From TH-plancto1 sp031431195 (lineage in GTDB: Bacteria; Planctomycetota; Planctomycetia; Planctomycetales; Planctomycetaceae): a DNA stretch of 26,883 nt. Below, one piece after another: positions 1 through 8,094 of this stretch. The notes under the pieces are model-generated. The model made no database searches. It was given only the letters and a program-made list of their open reading frames with translations, and was not told the origin of the DNA. Positions within the stretch are counted from its first letter, which is position 1. Each line of letters begins with the position of its first letter. The DNA lies in assembly GCA_031431195.1 (NCBI GenBank), contig JANPCU010000005.1, forward strand, positions 1-26,883, read 5' to 3'. A program made the position numbers and the translations under genes.

Positions 1-293
1 TTTCATGGGTGTTCCCCCCCAGGGCTGTTTCGGTGCATCGTTTTAATCCGGTCACTATACTCCGCGGGGTGTGTAATGTGAAATTCCGGCTAGCCCCGGG
101 GGTGAGCGGGGGTGTTCGAACCCGACAGCGTCGCCCCTGTAATCGACTCCGTTCCGGTCGATCACCTCGCCCAGGTTCACTGGGATCAGCGGTTGTTCTC
201 TCGACCGAACACCCCGGCTCACGACGGGGTCTCGCCGAACTCCGCAAACTCGACTCCGAAAGTGGATTGATCCCGGTGATTTGGGACGACTGA
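1..293. other. intergenic, no supported gene
   Basis: I see no convincing coding region here; the open frames on both strands have low-complexity, non-family-like translations. The stretch contains an imperfect inverted repeat: an arm at about 103-121 (GAGCGGGGGTGTTCG) and its complement at about 203-220 (CGAACACCCCGGCTC), giving a potential 118-bp cruciform. It lies just downstream of the minus-strand gene that ends at 294, so it may help transcription end there, but there is no T-run. Confidence 0.5.
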
Positions 294-974
294 TCAGACG
301 ATTCGCCACGGAGACCACTCAAATTGATCAGGTGGCAACAGGTCGGTCAAATGCGCCGCCACCAGGGCTCTTCCCGCTTCCAGCACCTCGATCGTGCAGG
401 CGGGAAGGCTTTCGAGTTTGACTCGCTTCATGACCTGGTTGAGTCGGCGCAGGAGTTTGGTCGAGTCGCGGTAGTCTCGCAGAAACCCCTCGGCGATGAA
501 CAGCGGGATGAACGCGGCCAGCTGGTCGGTCGATTCGCGGGCACTGGCATTGACGACCCGTTGTACCACATGCGGGTCGACGGTCTGCATGGAGTGATAG
601 TACCTCTCCAAATGCGAGGGGTGTCGCTCGGAGAGTTCGGCGTCGATCAGCAACTCCGTCACAATGTGTCCCAGGAATCCACAGAGAAACGTGTCCCCTG
701 GCAAGGCCTCACGAAACAGCCCTGCCATTCGCCCAGTGATTTCACTGAACCCCCGCGTCGTGTGGAACCAATCGTCGTCCGAAAGATGCTGCAAGATTCC
801 CAGCGAGACTTCGTGCTCGGGCGAACCCTCTGGCCACTCGGGCAGGAGCGGCTCGATCCGCTTTGTCCGCATCCGCACCCGGCGATCCACCACCGACAAC
901 CAGTCGGGCACAGCTGTGCCCGCCATGAAATAGGGGCGGTCGAGGAAGCGAATGCCGTGGGCGAGGTAGTTCAT
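294..974 (-). CDS. distant ACP phosphodiesterase (AcpH/DUF479)-like protein
   Basis: A 226-residue protein that I read as a diverged relative of the acyl-carrier-protein phosphodiesterase family, which removes the 4'-phosphopantetheine arm from ACP. Visible support is the family-type N-terminus MNYLAH, then AGTAVPDWL at about residues 18-26 where AcpH has its metal-binding G-N-D stretch. A GIxxHxxxDxxxH-like pattern lies at residues 59-71 (H63, D66-D68, H71), and a helix LGHIVTELLIDAEL recalls the AcpH GxxxD..DH helix. The acidic metal ligands are not all conserved, so catalysis is uncertain. I chose the ATG at 974 because the family begins MNYLAH; an in-frame TTG at 1004 would add ten residues and also lacks a good Shine-Dalgarno. 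It follows the secreted-protein gene on the same strand but is separated from it by a strong terminator, so it probably has its own promoter. Confidence 0.65.
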   Translation of the reverse strand: MNYLAHGIRFLDRPYFMAGTAVPDWLSVVDRRVRMRTKRIEPLLPEWPEGSPEHEVSLGILQHLSDDDWFHTTRGFSEITGRMAGLFREALPGDTFLCGFLGHIVTELLIDAELSERHPSHLERYYHSMQTVDPHVVQRVVNASARESTDQLAAFIPLFIAEGFLRDYRDSTKLLRRLNQVMKRVKLESLPACTIEVLEAGRALVAAHLTDLLPPDQFEWSPWRIV

Positions 975-1017
975 GGCGGGGTAAATGCGATCAAAGGATT
1001 CCAAACAGCACGATGCG

Positions 1018-1051
1018 AAAAAAGCCCAAGGGTTGCAACCCTGGGGCTTTC
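1018..1051 (-). terminator. rho-independent terminator after the secreted-protein gene
   Basis: Read on the minus strand, a GC-rich stem (GAAAGCCCCAGGGTTGC paired with its near-complement) is followed by TTTTTT. The 30-bp palindrome occupies 1021-1050 and has GGGTTGCAACCC at its centre. It starts about 34 bases past the stop at 1085 of the minus-strand gene. A sister palindrome with the same flanks and core lies at 12891-12920. Confidence 0.8.
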
Positions 1052-1084
1052 AGAATCAGTTTCAGTCTGAGTCTCAGCGAACGA

Positions 1085-2896
1085 CTACTTGCCGCCGCCG
1101 AAGTTTTCCCTGGCAAACTTGGCGATGACGGCTCCCAAGCCGGTCAACACCCCTTCGCCAACCTTGGTCTCGCCATCGACGGCCCCTTGAGTCAGCTTCA
1201 ACTGCATTGTGACCAGATCGTCGGTGCCCAACATCGCTTCGATGGCCGTTTTCTGCCATTCGAAGTTCTTGAGGGTACTCATCGCGTCGTTCTTTCCGGC
1301 TTTCCCAGCTGGCTTCTTCCCCTTGGGAGCGTCCGGGGCCTTGGGCTCGGGTGTTCCCTTCTGAACTCCGATGTTCTGCATCAAGTTGAGCAGATCAAAA
1401 TCCTTCTCTTGCAGGAAGGCGTGAGCCAGATCCAGGGTTTGACGGGCATGGAACCGCACATCGACAAAGGACTCCAGCGTTTTCTTCTCACCAGAGGTGG
1501 CCTGCACCGCCAGGTTCTTCAGCACGTCCAGACTGCCGACCCCGGTGGCGAAGCCCACGAAGTCGGGCCCCGCAGCCACATAGACCGTGCCGTCGCCCCC
1601 GTAGAAATCGAGCATCACCTGCGGAGTATTCGAGACCGTGAACGAGTGGAATTTCGTCTCGCCGACCGTCTCGATGTTGAGCTTGCTGGACCAGCCCGTA
1701 CGAACTTTGCCCAGATGGCCGACCAGCGTTTCGATCGATGCACGGACATCGGCAGAGCGCGCCCCCAAGACGAAGCTGTGGAACTTGCCTTCCGAGGGGG
1801 CGATGTCCACAAACAGATCCAGTACGCCCGTATCCAGGCTTCGGGACAGGGCTTCGATGCCAACCTCTGTCGCTCCGATGCGAGCGGTCTTTTCCTCGGC
1901 ATTCAGATCTTTGTTGGCTTCGATCTGCTGCTTCAGGACCACCGGCGTCTGCTTGTAGACCTCTTTCATCCCAGTCGCGTTATCACTGTAGGTCGGCAGC
2001 AGAACACGCGCCGTCAAGACCGACTTCTCACTCCCACTCAGACTCGCAAAATGGCTCTTGCTCGATTCCAGCTGGCTGACCCACTTGGCCAGATCCGTAC
2101 CGGGCAGCGCCGTCCAATGCGACTGCCCCAGCGCCAGATGTTTCGTCTCGTCCGTGGTCAAACCGGCTTCGAGCAACAGGGATTCGGCAAACAGCTGCCC
2201 CAGCTTGTCGGCCTGCTGCGAGACCAGCAGTTTGCGGAGGTCGAAGGCCTCCTGCGTTTCATCCGTCTTCTTCTTCAGGTCAGCGAGCTTGGCTTCCTTG
2301 ACCTTCAACGTGGCCGCAGCCCGAACCTTGGCTTCCGCCTCAGTATTCAAGCTGTAAATGGCGATGTCGTACCCTTTGGCGAACAACGCATTGAGTGTCA
2401 CATCGGGAGTGACGACCTCGACCGGAACGTCTTCCTTGACCTCCGAAATACTGGCGTAGCTCTTGTTCCCCTTGGCCCGCATCCAGCCCTTGTACGCATC
2501 GGTGAGTTCATAGAGTGTTTTGTCTTTCCGGTCCTTGTCGGCAATGATCCCGATCGGATCCAGATTGCCGTCTATGAAATCGGCCTTCAGCACTTCAACG
2601 GGCACTTGCAGCATCTTCCGCTGCCCGGTCTCGCTGTCGCCCGAGAACAACAGAGCCCCTCCAACCGGTAACTCGGGGTTCACGCCGACGAGGAAGATGT
2701 CGATATTCGGAAAGATATCCTTGTCGTACACGGCCTTCTGCTTGGCGAGTTTGACCGTCAGGTACTCCACGTCCTGAATCAGCCCATTGGCACTCCGCAG
2801 CCCCGCATGCAACTTGGCAGGCTCTTCCGCCCACGCCGTCGAACCAATACCAGCTGCAGCACACAGCGCCGCTGTGCGAATCCAAGACATCTTCAT
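1085..2896 (-). CDS. secreted protein of unknown function
   Basis: A 603-residue protein I cannot assign to a family. The start is set at the ATG at 2896 because GGAG lies eight bases upstream and the protein then opens with a classical signal peptide: basic n-region (MKMSWIR), hydrophobic core (TAALCAAAGIG), and an AWA cleavage site near residue 23. The longer open frame adds 33 unlikely residues. The mature part is mixed alpha/beta and mildly charged, with helical K/E-rich stretches around residues 185-215 (likely short coiled coil) and a K/P/G/A-rich linker near residues 520-540 before a final conserved-looking block ending FARENFGGGK. No CxxCH, peptidase or hydrolase motif is visible. Export to the periplasm is inferred. 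It is likely monocistronic: a terminator follows and a long gene-free gap precedes it. Confidence 0.8.
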   Translation of the reverse strand: MKMSWIRTAALCAAAGIGSTAWAEEPAKLHAGLRSANGLIQDVEYLTVKLAKQKAVYDKDIFPNIDIFLVGVNPELPVGGALLFSGDSETGQRKMLQVPVEVLKADFIDGNLDPIGIIADKDRKDKTLYELTDAYKGWMRAKGNKSYASISEVKEDVPVEVVTPDVTLNALFAKGYDIAIYSLNTEAEAKVRAAATLKVKEAKLADLKKKTDETQEAFDLRKLLVSQQADKLGQLFAESLLLEAGLTTDETKHLALGQSHWTALPGTDLAKWVSQLESSKSHFASLSGSEKSVLTARVLLPTYSDNATGMKEVYKQTPVVLKQQIEANKDLNAEEKTARIGATEVGIEALSRSLDTGVLDLFVDIAPSEGKFHSFVLGARSADVRASIETLVGHLGKVRTGWSSKLNIETVGETKFHSFTVSNTPQVMLDFYGGDGTVYVAAGPDFVGFATGVGSLDVLKNLAVQATSGEKKTLESFVDVRFHARQTLDLAHAFLQEKDFDLLNLMQNIGVQKGTPEPKAPDAPKGKKPAGKAGKNDAMSTLKNFEWQKTAIEAMLGTDDLVTMQLKLTQGAVDGETKVGEGVLTGLGAVIAKFARENFGGGK

Positions 2897-3489
2897 GTGC
2901 GAGACTCCATCCCGTTCAGGAAATTCCCCATCCCCAGCAATTCTGGAGTAGTCACCCTTAGTTGGAAGGATAGGGGAACGTCGCAGGCCGGGCAACTTTG
3001 AGAGGGGGTGCTGAACGACTGGGTCGCCGATTCGTCAACGGCAGAATCTGCCGGAGCAGGAGTGCCAGCGAGACGAATTCCGCGTGTACGGGAGACCGGA
3101 GACTCCCGCTGAAAGAGAGAGTCGATCCACTCATCGGGACACACAGACTACGTTTCGGCCCGAAGAACAGGTTTTCTCCACGCGGAACACGCAGTCCCCC
3201 GTCTTCGACACAACCGGTAAAGTGACCGGGGCGTAGCTGCCCGAGATGATGAAGGGACATCGACGGCCTCCGACCTCCGGTGCAGCCAACTTGGTTTGCA
3301 GGCCGCTTTCATGACACCGTACGGGTGGATGATCCAGATGAGAGACTCTGGAACCTGATTCCCCAGACAGTTGGTCCAGCGCCCTTCAGCCCGCAGCACC
3401 GGCCAGGCCGCGTGCCAGAAACCCTCGCGAACACAGCGGGGCTGGCGATCACCTTCTTCTCCGAAAGAGGATGCCGGCTCCCCAGGCAA

Positions 3490-3531
3490 CAGATCGTGGG
3501 CGGGACGTCGCCCACGTTCTCGGTCGATCTG
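3490..3531. repeat. nested palindrome (hairpin)
   Basis: An inner perfect stem CGTGGGCG (3495-3502) pairs with CGCCCACG (3509-3516) across a six-base loop. An outer pair CAGATCG (3490-3496) and CGATCTG (3525-3531) encloses it, sharing two bases with the inner stem. No T-run follows on either side, so it is not an obvious terminator. Confidence 0.6.
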
Positions 3532-3628
3532 TGTGCGTCAGGAAAATAGGCACCTCAAAACCAGAGGTATTGTCCACATAAAACTCGCGACAACCGCAGG
3601 TGACCTCGAACTCGACGAAAGCGGCGGA

Positions 3629-3703
3629 GTGAAAACGCAGAGGACGCAGAGTTCGGAGGGGGGCCTCTTTTCTCGGCGTTCTCCGCGCCCTCTGCGTTTC
3701 AAA
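3629..3703. repeat. CGCAGAGG-type intergenic inverted repeat
   Basis: The left arm (TGAAAACGCAGAGGACGC, 3630-3647) is matched by its inverted form ending CCCTCTGCGTTTCAA (3688-3702), with a short GC-rich centre. Similar arms occur at 6359-6373 and 6812-6847, and the pattern resembles the AATTGAACACAAAGG palindromes at 21531-22613. It probably belongs to a dispersed intergenic repeat class rather than being a gene-specific signal. Confidence 0.65.
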
Positions 3704-4041
3704 CTTCAGAAACGCTGGATCGAGGCTTCTCATGCGTGGTGGCTGTGAACGGTGGTGAATCTCAGACGACTTTTTGGGCACACACCCCTGTCGTGAATTT
3801 CGGAGAACTGCCTACGATTGTGATGCACACACTCGATCGATGGCTTGCTGGCACTCGGCCCTGGCTGGCGCAGCGGGCTAGGCGATCAATAGGCGACCGA
3901 CGCCTCTGGGGCACGCACTCCGAAATTGGCGAAGGGTTTGCCATCGAAGCAATTCGTCTCGCACTGCTACACTCTCGGAATCGAGATCCTCCTGAGACAC
4001 TTGCGACGAGCACCAACCTCGCCTCACCACATCGTCGAGAC

Positions 4042-4854
4042 ATGGACCAAACCCCCTCACTCCCGACCTTCCGTGTGTCGCTCGAACTCTTTACCGGGCC
4101 GCTCGACCTGCTGCTGTTTCTCGTCCGCCGGAACGAGCTCGACACCCGCGATCTCCCGCTGTCGCGGATGACCTCGCAGTTCCTGGAGTATCTCTCGGTG
4201 CTGGAGTTCATTGACCTGGAACTCGCCTCGGAGTTCGTGGTGGTGGCCAGCACACTGGTTGAGATGAAGAGCCGCGATGTGTTGCCCTCGGACGGGACCG
4301 CAGAGGCCGAGCCGGAAGAGGCTCCCGCCAGTGATGGCCCGGCCAGCGAGATCATCCGCAAGATGCTCGAATACCGCCGCTTTCGAGACGCGGCCCACGC
4401 TCTGGAAATCCACGCCATCGAATGGCAGTCCCGCTACCCCCGCCTCTCCGCTGAGCGCCCGGTCGTCGGCAAGACCCCCGCAGCTGACCGCATTAAAGAG
4501 GTCGAACTCTGGGATCTGGTCAGTGCCCTCGGCCGCGTCCTGAAGAAGAACGACGTGCAAGCCGAGGGCCGCATTCGCTACGACGACACCCCTATCGAGG
4601 TCTACGTCGAGCAAATCGGTTCCCGTGTCCTGGCCGAGGGCGAAGTCCTTTTCACCCAGCTGTTCGACCACGAAACCATCCGCTCGCGCATCGTGGGGAT
4701 GTTCCTGGCGATTCTGGAGCTGATTCGCCACCACGGCTATCGAGCGATCCAGGAGGGTCTCTATGGAGAGATCCGCGTGCTGCCGCCGCTGCCATGCAGC
4801 GAAGAACCACCGGCTGAGTCTTCGCCGCTGCAACTCTCCCCTCCTCCTGTATAG
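4042..4854 (+). CDS. scpA: segregation and condensation protein A
   Basis: A 270-residue ScpA, the kleisin that bridges the SMC heads and ScpB in the bacterial condensin complex and so helps compact and separate chromosomes. The N-terminal block is diagnostic: F-x-G-P-L-D-L-L-L-F-L-V near residues 16-27, followed by the helix that binds the SMC neck and an acidic linker (AEAEPEEAPASD) around residues 93-104. The C-terminal winged-helix part (LFTQLFDHETIRSRIVG ... FLAILELIR) ends close to the usual family length. I set the start at the ATG at 4042, which gives MDQTPSLPTFRVSLELFTGP; the longer open frame upstream encodes about 100 residues unlike the family. The Shine-Dalgarno is weak. No scpB is adjacent in this window. 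Confidence 0.93.
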   Translation: MDQTPSLPTFRVSLELFTGPLDLLLFLVRRNELDTRDLPLSRMTSQFLEYLSVLEFIDLELASEFVVVASTLVEMKSRDVLPSDGTAEAEPEEAPASDGPASEIIRKMLEYRRFRDAAHALEIHAIEWQSRYPRLSAERPVVGKTPAADRIKEVELWDLVSALGRVLKKNDVQAEGRIRYDDTPIEVYVEQIGSRVLAEGEVLFTQLFDHETIRSRIVGMFLAILELIRHHGYRAIQEGLYGEIRVLPPLPCSEEPPAESSPLQLSPPPV

Positions 4855-4919
4855 CGGCCCGCCGAGGATCGTTTCAAACCTCGACAGGATGCGCACATGT
4901 CCATGGTGCAGACGTACTT

Positions 4920-4946
4920 CGTGGGGCACGTTTCCTACGTGCCCGT
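4920..4946. repeat. 27-bp GTGGGGCACG repeat, copy 1
   Basis: A 27-base unit beginning CGTGGGGCACGTTTCC and ending ACGTGCCCGT, itself partly palindromic (GGGCACGT / ACGTGCCC). The same unit occurs as the two arms of the inverted repeat at 14506-14602: one arm with two mismatches, the other identical in reverse complement. It lies in the 248-bp gap between the convergent scpA and glycosyltransferase genes. Confidence 0.75.
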
Positions 4947-5102
4947 AGCTCACGTCGCTCCGCGACTGAGATTCCTCCCGCAATGCCCTTTCGAACAAAG
5001 TGTGAGTGGTCATTCGGCAGGCGGAATGCGAGTCGCGGAGCGACATCGCCGACATTCCATCGCGTACAAAGTTCTGGCCGCGCCCTCGTAGGACCTCAGC
5101 GG

Positions 5103-6155
5103 TCAGCCCCAGAAGACGTGACTCGACCACGGAGCCGAGAGGTATCTCTCATTGCGAAAGGTCAGGTCGAGCATAAACTGCGCAACCCGCTCAGCTGAGT
5201 AGTCGGCATGCGCTCTCCGCCAGCCATTCTCGGCAATCACTCGGGCCTCCGCATCGTTCTGCTTGAAACGCCGCACCGTGGTAATGAGATCCTCCACCGT
5301 CTCGAAGTACCCCACTTCTTCAGGAGTGAACAGCTGCTCGAATCCCGCACCGTGATGAGTCAGCGTCAACAGCCCGTTTCCGGTCAGCTGTGCGATGCGA
5401 TCGGACGAATACAGTTCCACATCGTTGCGGCGATTCAGATTGAGTGCCATCCGGCTGGAAGCGAGTATCTGGTCCTTTTGGCTGCCAAATACCTTGGGCT
5501 GGTTCAAGCTCCCGAAGATACCGATTCGCAACTCGGGCAAGGCGGCGACCAGTCTCTCCAGAAAGATGATCCGATCAGCAGCGTACTTTTCGGAGCCAAA
5601 GAACACGAGGTCGTATTCAGGCCGGGGATTCTCGAACGCGCGCAGTCGCTCGACCGAGGGTTCCACCGGATTGGGCATATATCCCGCCGGGCAGTTCGGT
5701 CGACTAATCGCCTTTAATAACGGCCCGCTACTCGTGACGATGACCGAATCCAGCGTGTCGGTTCGCTGATGAATGTGCTCGATGTTCTTGGGATCCCATA
5801 ACGCATCGACGTACCACAGAGCGATTTTAATGGCGGGCAAATGTCTGCGGATTTCGAGCAGCGTGTCGCGCGTGATGTATTGAGCATGCCCTAGCACGAG
5901 TACATCGGGGGCCACATTGATACAGGTCTGGATCAGCGCTCGATTGGCCTTCCCCTTCCCCCAGGTTTTACTGCCGAGAAACGACAACATCCGCGCGCGG
6001 TCGTTAATACTGAAGGGGTAAACGTAGCAGCCGTTTTGAATCAATCCCTGACTCATCTTGATATCGCAGTTGGAGAAGACGAGCCCGTCCTTTTCCAATT
6101 GATAGTTTGCGGCGTGTACGACGCGAATGCCTCGGTAGTCACTGGACGAATTCAT
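5103..6155 (-). CDS. CgeB-like glycosyltransferase (GT-B fold)
   Basis: A 350-residue protein that looks like a GT-B glycosyltransferase with a C-terminal Glyco_trans_1_2/CgeB-type domain. The N-terminal half contains IRVVHAANYQLEKDG followed by a Rossmann-like region (APDVLVLGHAQYITRDTLLEI). The C-terminal half has the features of the donor domain: YDLVFFGSEKYAADR, LRIGIFGSLNQPKVFG, a stretch ILASSRMALNLNRRNDVELYSSDRI that I break here as ILASSRMALNLNRR / NDVELYSSDRI, then GNGLLTLTHHGAGFEQLF and EEVGYFETVEDL. Acceptor and sugar donor are not predictable. The ATG at 6155 (MNSSSDYRG) is preferred to the longer frame because upstream residues are arginine-rich noise. It converges on scpA and is probably part of the surface-glycan neighbourhood that follows, though transcribed apart from it. 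Confidence 0.82.
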   Translation of the reverse strand: MNSSSDYRGIRVVHAANYQLEKDGLVFSNCDIKMSQGLIQNGCYVYPFSINDRARMLSFLGSKTWGKGKANRALIQTCINVAPDVLVLGHAQYITRDTLLEIRRHLPAIKIALWYVDALWDPKNIEHIHQRTDTLDSVIVTSSGPLLKAISRPNCPAGYMPNPVEPSVERLRAFENPRPEYDLVFFGSEKYAADRIIFLERLVAALPELRIGIFGSLNQPKVFGSQKDQILASSRMALNLNRRNDVELYSSDRIAQLTGNGLLTLTHHGAGFEQLFTPEEVGYFETVEDLITTVRRFKQNDAEARVIAENGWRRAHADYSAERVAQFMLDLTFRNERYLSAPWSSHVFWG

Positions 6156-6422
6156 GAGAGAGCCTGCAACGCGGAGTGAAGAGTGGGGATGGCGCTCGCC
6201 CCAGAGTCCACGATGTGCATCGCTCCTCCGAGAATTCAACCTCCGAGATCAAGGGCCTATAGCTTGTAGCCCCCTCTCGATTTGGCGTCAATGTCTTATG
6301 ACTGGCCTCTCCAGAGATGACGCTCAGCGCTCCGTGCAGGATCATGATCCGGGAGAGTGTGAAACGCAGAGGCCCAACGCCACAGCCGCGACCGAAACGG
6401 ATTTCCAAGGTCGATGCCGAGA

Positions 6423-6528
6423 GGATTTGGGACACAGATCTCGCAGATTTTCACAGATTTCAGAAAGCCGACGAGGTGCCTCACAGCCTCTGAATCTGTG
6501 CCGATCTGCGAAATCTGTGTGCAAATCC
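6423..6528. repeat. ACACAGAT-type long inverted repeat
   Basis: The left arm (GGATTTGGGACACAGATC, from 6423 to about 6463) is matched by the reverse complement of the right arm (6490-6528, ending CTGTGTGCAAATCC). Both arms contain the series ACACAGAT-CGCAGAT-CACAGATT, so each arm also carries short internal direct repeats. The spacer is about 26 bases. The pairing runs along nearly the whole arm with only a few mismatches. Confidence 0.75.
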
Positions 6529-6671
6529 CTGGATTTTCCTCGCCGAAGAGGACTCCTGATCATCTGCGCGACGCGCTAAACTTCTGGGGAGGAGTCGTAC
6601 TGCGAGGCCGAGCTGCAATTGTAGATGCCTGAGAATGCGGTCACGGACGATTCCCCGTCCTTCGTCATGCT

Positions 6672-6847
6672 CCCCCTTTGCGTCCTTCGCGATCTTGGTG
6701 TTCCCGATTCGTCCGACGAGGGGAGGATTGAACACCAAGGTCGCAGTGCAGAGGAAAAGCAGCGAAGAGTCGAGCAGAGCAGTCGACCGGGAATCGGCTT
6801 CAGATCGAAAGATTCTCCGCGTCCTCAACGACCTCTGCGTTTCAATT
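6672..6847. repeat. compound palindrome of the ATTGAA / CGCAGAGG class
   Basis: Three arms are visible: CCCCCTTTGCGTCCTTCGC...CTTGGTGTTC (6672-6703), ATTGAACACCAAGGTCGCAG (from 6727), and a right arm ending CGACCTCTGCGTTTCAATTC (to 6847). GAACACCAAG pairs with CTTGGTGTTC, and ATTGAA with TTCAAT. It looks like a degenerate relative of the better preserved elements at 21531-22613. Confidence 0.55.
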
Positions 6848-7160
6848 CTTGCCCCCTCACCTGCCTGAACACGTTCGCCCCAACCCGAGGAACATGTCGG
6901 TCTCCGGGATAACGCCACCCCCCACCAGCCTTCCCGATCTGGTGAATCCACGGCCTCCCTCTCCGTCGTGCGGACCGCGCAGAGAATCGCCCGATCATGC
7001 GGAGATACGCGGGCGGTCCTCGGGAACAATCACCCAGTGCGTCTCGCACTCCCAGAAGACCGTTCGCGGGAATTCCCAAGTCCCACGGCGGCTTACACAT
7101 GCACTGATCGATGGGTCTTGACAGAGATCCGGATCACATCTATTTTGGCGTCCCGCAGCC

Positions 7161-7167
7161 AAGGAGG
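7161..7167 (+). promoter_or_regulatory. strong Shine-Dalgarno deciding the start at 7174
   Basis: AAGGAGG stands six bases before the ATG at 7174. It settles the start of the glycosyltransferase-like gene against the in-frame upstream start at 7111, which has nothing comparable. Confidence 0.85.
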
Positions 7168-7173
7168 GTGTTC

Positions 7174-8034
7174 ATGCAACTCATTGATCGTTTTTTCAGA
7201 CGACACCCGTCTCAGCAAACTCGTACTTCCACATCTCTGTGCCCTTATCTCCCGTTATGGGTCAGGTATCCGCTCAAGGGGCAACGGCGAGCCGCCGTTG
7301 AGCAATGGAAGCAGCAACAACTTGAACAGCTGATGGAAATTGACACGAGCCCCGCAACCACAAAGTCCGGACGCGTGATCACTCTCGTGGCCGTGCTGCC
7401 TGGCCGAACTCTCGACCTCGCCGAGTTTCTGAAGCCCTGGCTGCGCTCTGTCGCGTTGGTGGGGCTGCGTGGCACCCTCCTCCATGCCGGGCCGTGTGAT
7501 CTCACGAGTGTCCGGGAACAATATCCGTCGATTGATCTGGTCCCGGCCTCCATCGGCACTCGGCATCTGTTTTTGGAACGACACTTCGCGGTGCGCGACT
7601 ACCTGAAACAGATCTCGGATGATTATGTGCTGATCACCGATGGGCGCGATGTGGCGTTCCGACGAGACCCGTTCGAAGTGTTGCGTGGCCACGCCCCACA
7701 GCTCGCTCTGGGGACCGAGGGCATCCCCGTCCGAGAGAACAAACACGTCCTGAAGAAGATGCAGGCGGCATACCAACAACCACATTACCTGGATCAGCTG
7801 GTCTTCAACCCGGGGATCATGGGAGGGTGTCGAGACCGAGTACTCGATCTACTCGAATTCTTGACCCACGAAATCGACGCACTGGATTGCCAATCCATCG
7901 ATTGCGACATGGGAGTCTTCAACAAGGTGGTTCATGACCACTACGCGCTCGATGACATTTTCACGGGCGAGACTCTGCATTCTCGGTTCGGGCACTGGGA
8001 GTTCAACACCCCAGCTCCCATCATTCACAAGTGA
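7174..8034 (+). CDS. glycosyltransferase-like protein with DGRDVAF motif
   Basis: A 286-residue protein that probably has a GT-A-like nucleotide-sugar transferase fold. The core is YVLITDGRDVAFRRDPFEVL, a hydrophobic strand followed by an Asp-rich DGRD motif of the kind that binds the metal and nucleotide sugar. After it come LALGTEGIP and LVFNPGIMGGCRDRVLDLL, the 'NPGI/NSG' segment seen in many GT-A enzymes, and a C-terminal histidine-bearing end (PAPIIHK). I cannot name the family or the sugar. Translation should be strong given the AAGGAGG site. It opens a same-strand run with the methyltransferase (60-bp gap), the deacetylase and the GT2 enzyme, so an operon for building or modifying a surface glycan is likely. 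Confidence 0.75.
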   Translation: MQLIDRFFRRHPSQQTRTSTSLCPYLPLWVRYPLKGQRRAAVEQWKQQQLEQLMEIDTSPATTKSGRVITLVAVLPGRTLDLAEFLKPWLRSVALVGLRGTLLHAGPCDLTSVREQYPSIDLVPASIGTRHLFLERHFAVRDYLKQISDDYVLITDGRDVAFRRDPFEVLRGHAPQLALGTEGIPVRENKHVLKKMQAAYQQPHYLDQLVFNPGIMGGCRDRVLDLLEFLTHEIDALDCQSIDCDMGVFNKVVHDHYALDDIFTGETLHSRFGHWEFNTPAPIIHK

Positions 8035-8094
8035 CCACCCACACCATCGAGGCGACAGACCCTGTTCGCCCCGCCCCATCCCCTCGGAGGCCTC

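Larger units (their letters stand above)
2897..4041. other. gene-free interval of about 1.1 kb with palindromes
   Basis: All open frames here are short, overlap on both strands and have translations rich in R, P, S and G with no family resemblance. The supported structures are a nested palindrome at 3490-3531 and a CGCAGAGG-type inverted repeat at 3629-3703. The last part presumably contains the scpA promoter, but I could not find a convincing -35/-10 pair. Confidence 0.55.
6156..7173. other. gene-free interval of about 1 kb, repeat-rich
   Basis: No supported gene. The region holds a solo CGCAGAGG-type half-repeat (6359-6373), a near-perfect 39-42-bp-arm inverted repeat (6423-6528) and a compound palindrome (6672-6847). 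It separates divergent glycosyltransferase genes, so promoters for both should lie here, but I could not identify them with confidence. Confidence 0.5.

Noticed and set aside
112..124. GTTCGAACCC resembling a tRNA T-loop
   Set aside because: The flanking bases do not form the five-pair T stem on either strand and no acceptor, D or anticodon stems fit around it.
1013..2671. Long plus-strand open frame of 552 codons
   Set aside because: It is the antisense shadow of the secreted-protein gene on minus (signal peptide, Shine-Dalgarno and terminator all on minus), and its start lies inside the terminator.
4057..5130. Minus-strand open frame of 357 codons opposite scpA
   Set aside because: scpA on plus carries clear family motifs; the minus frame is a high-GC shadow with no motif.
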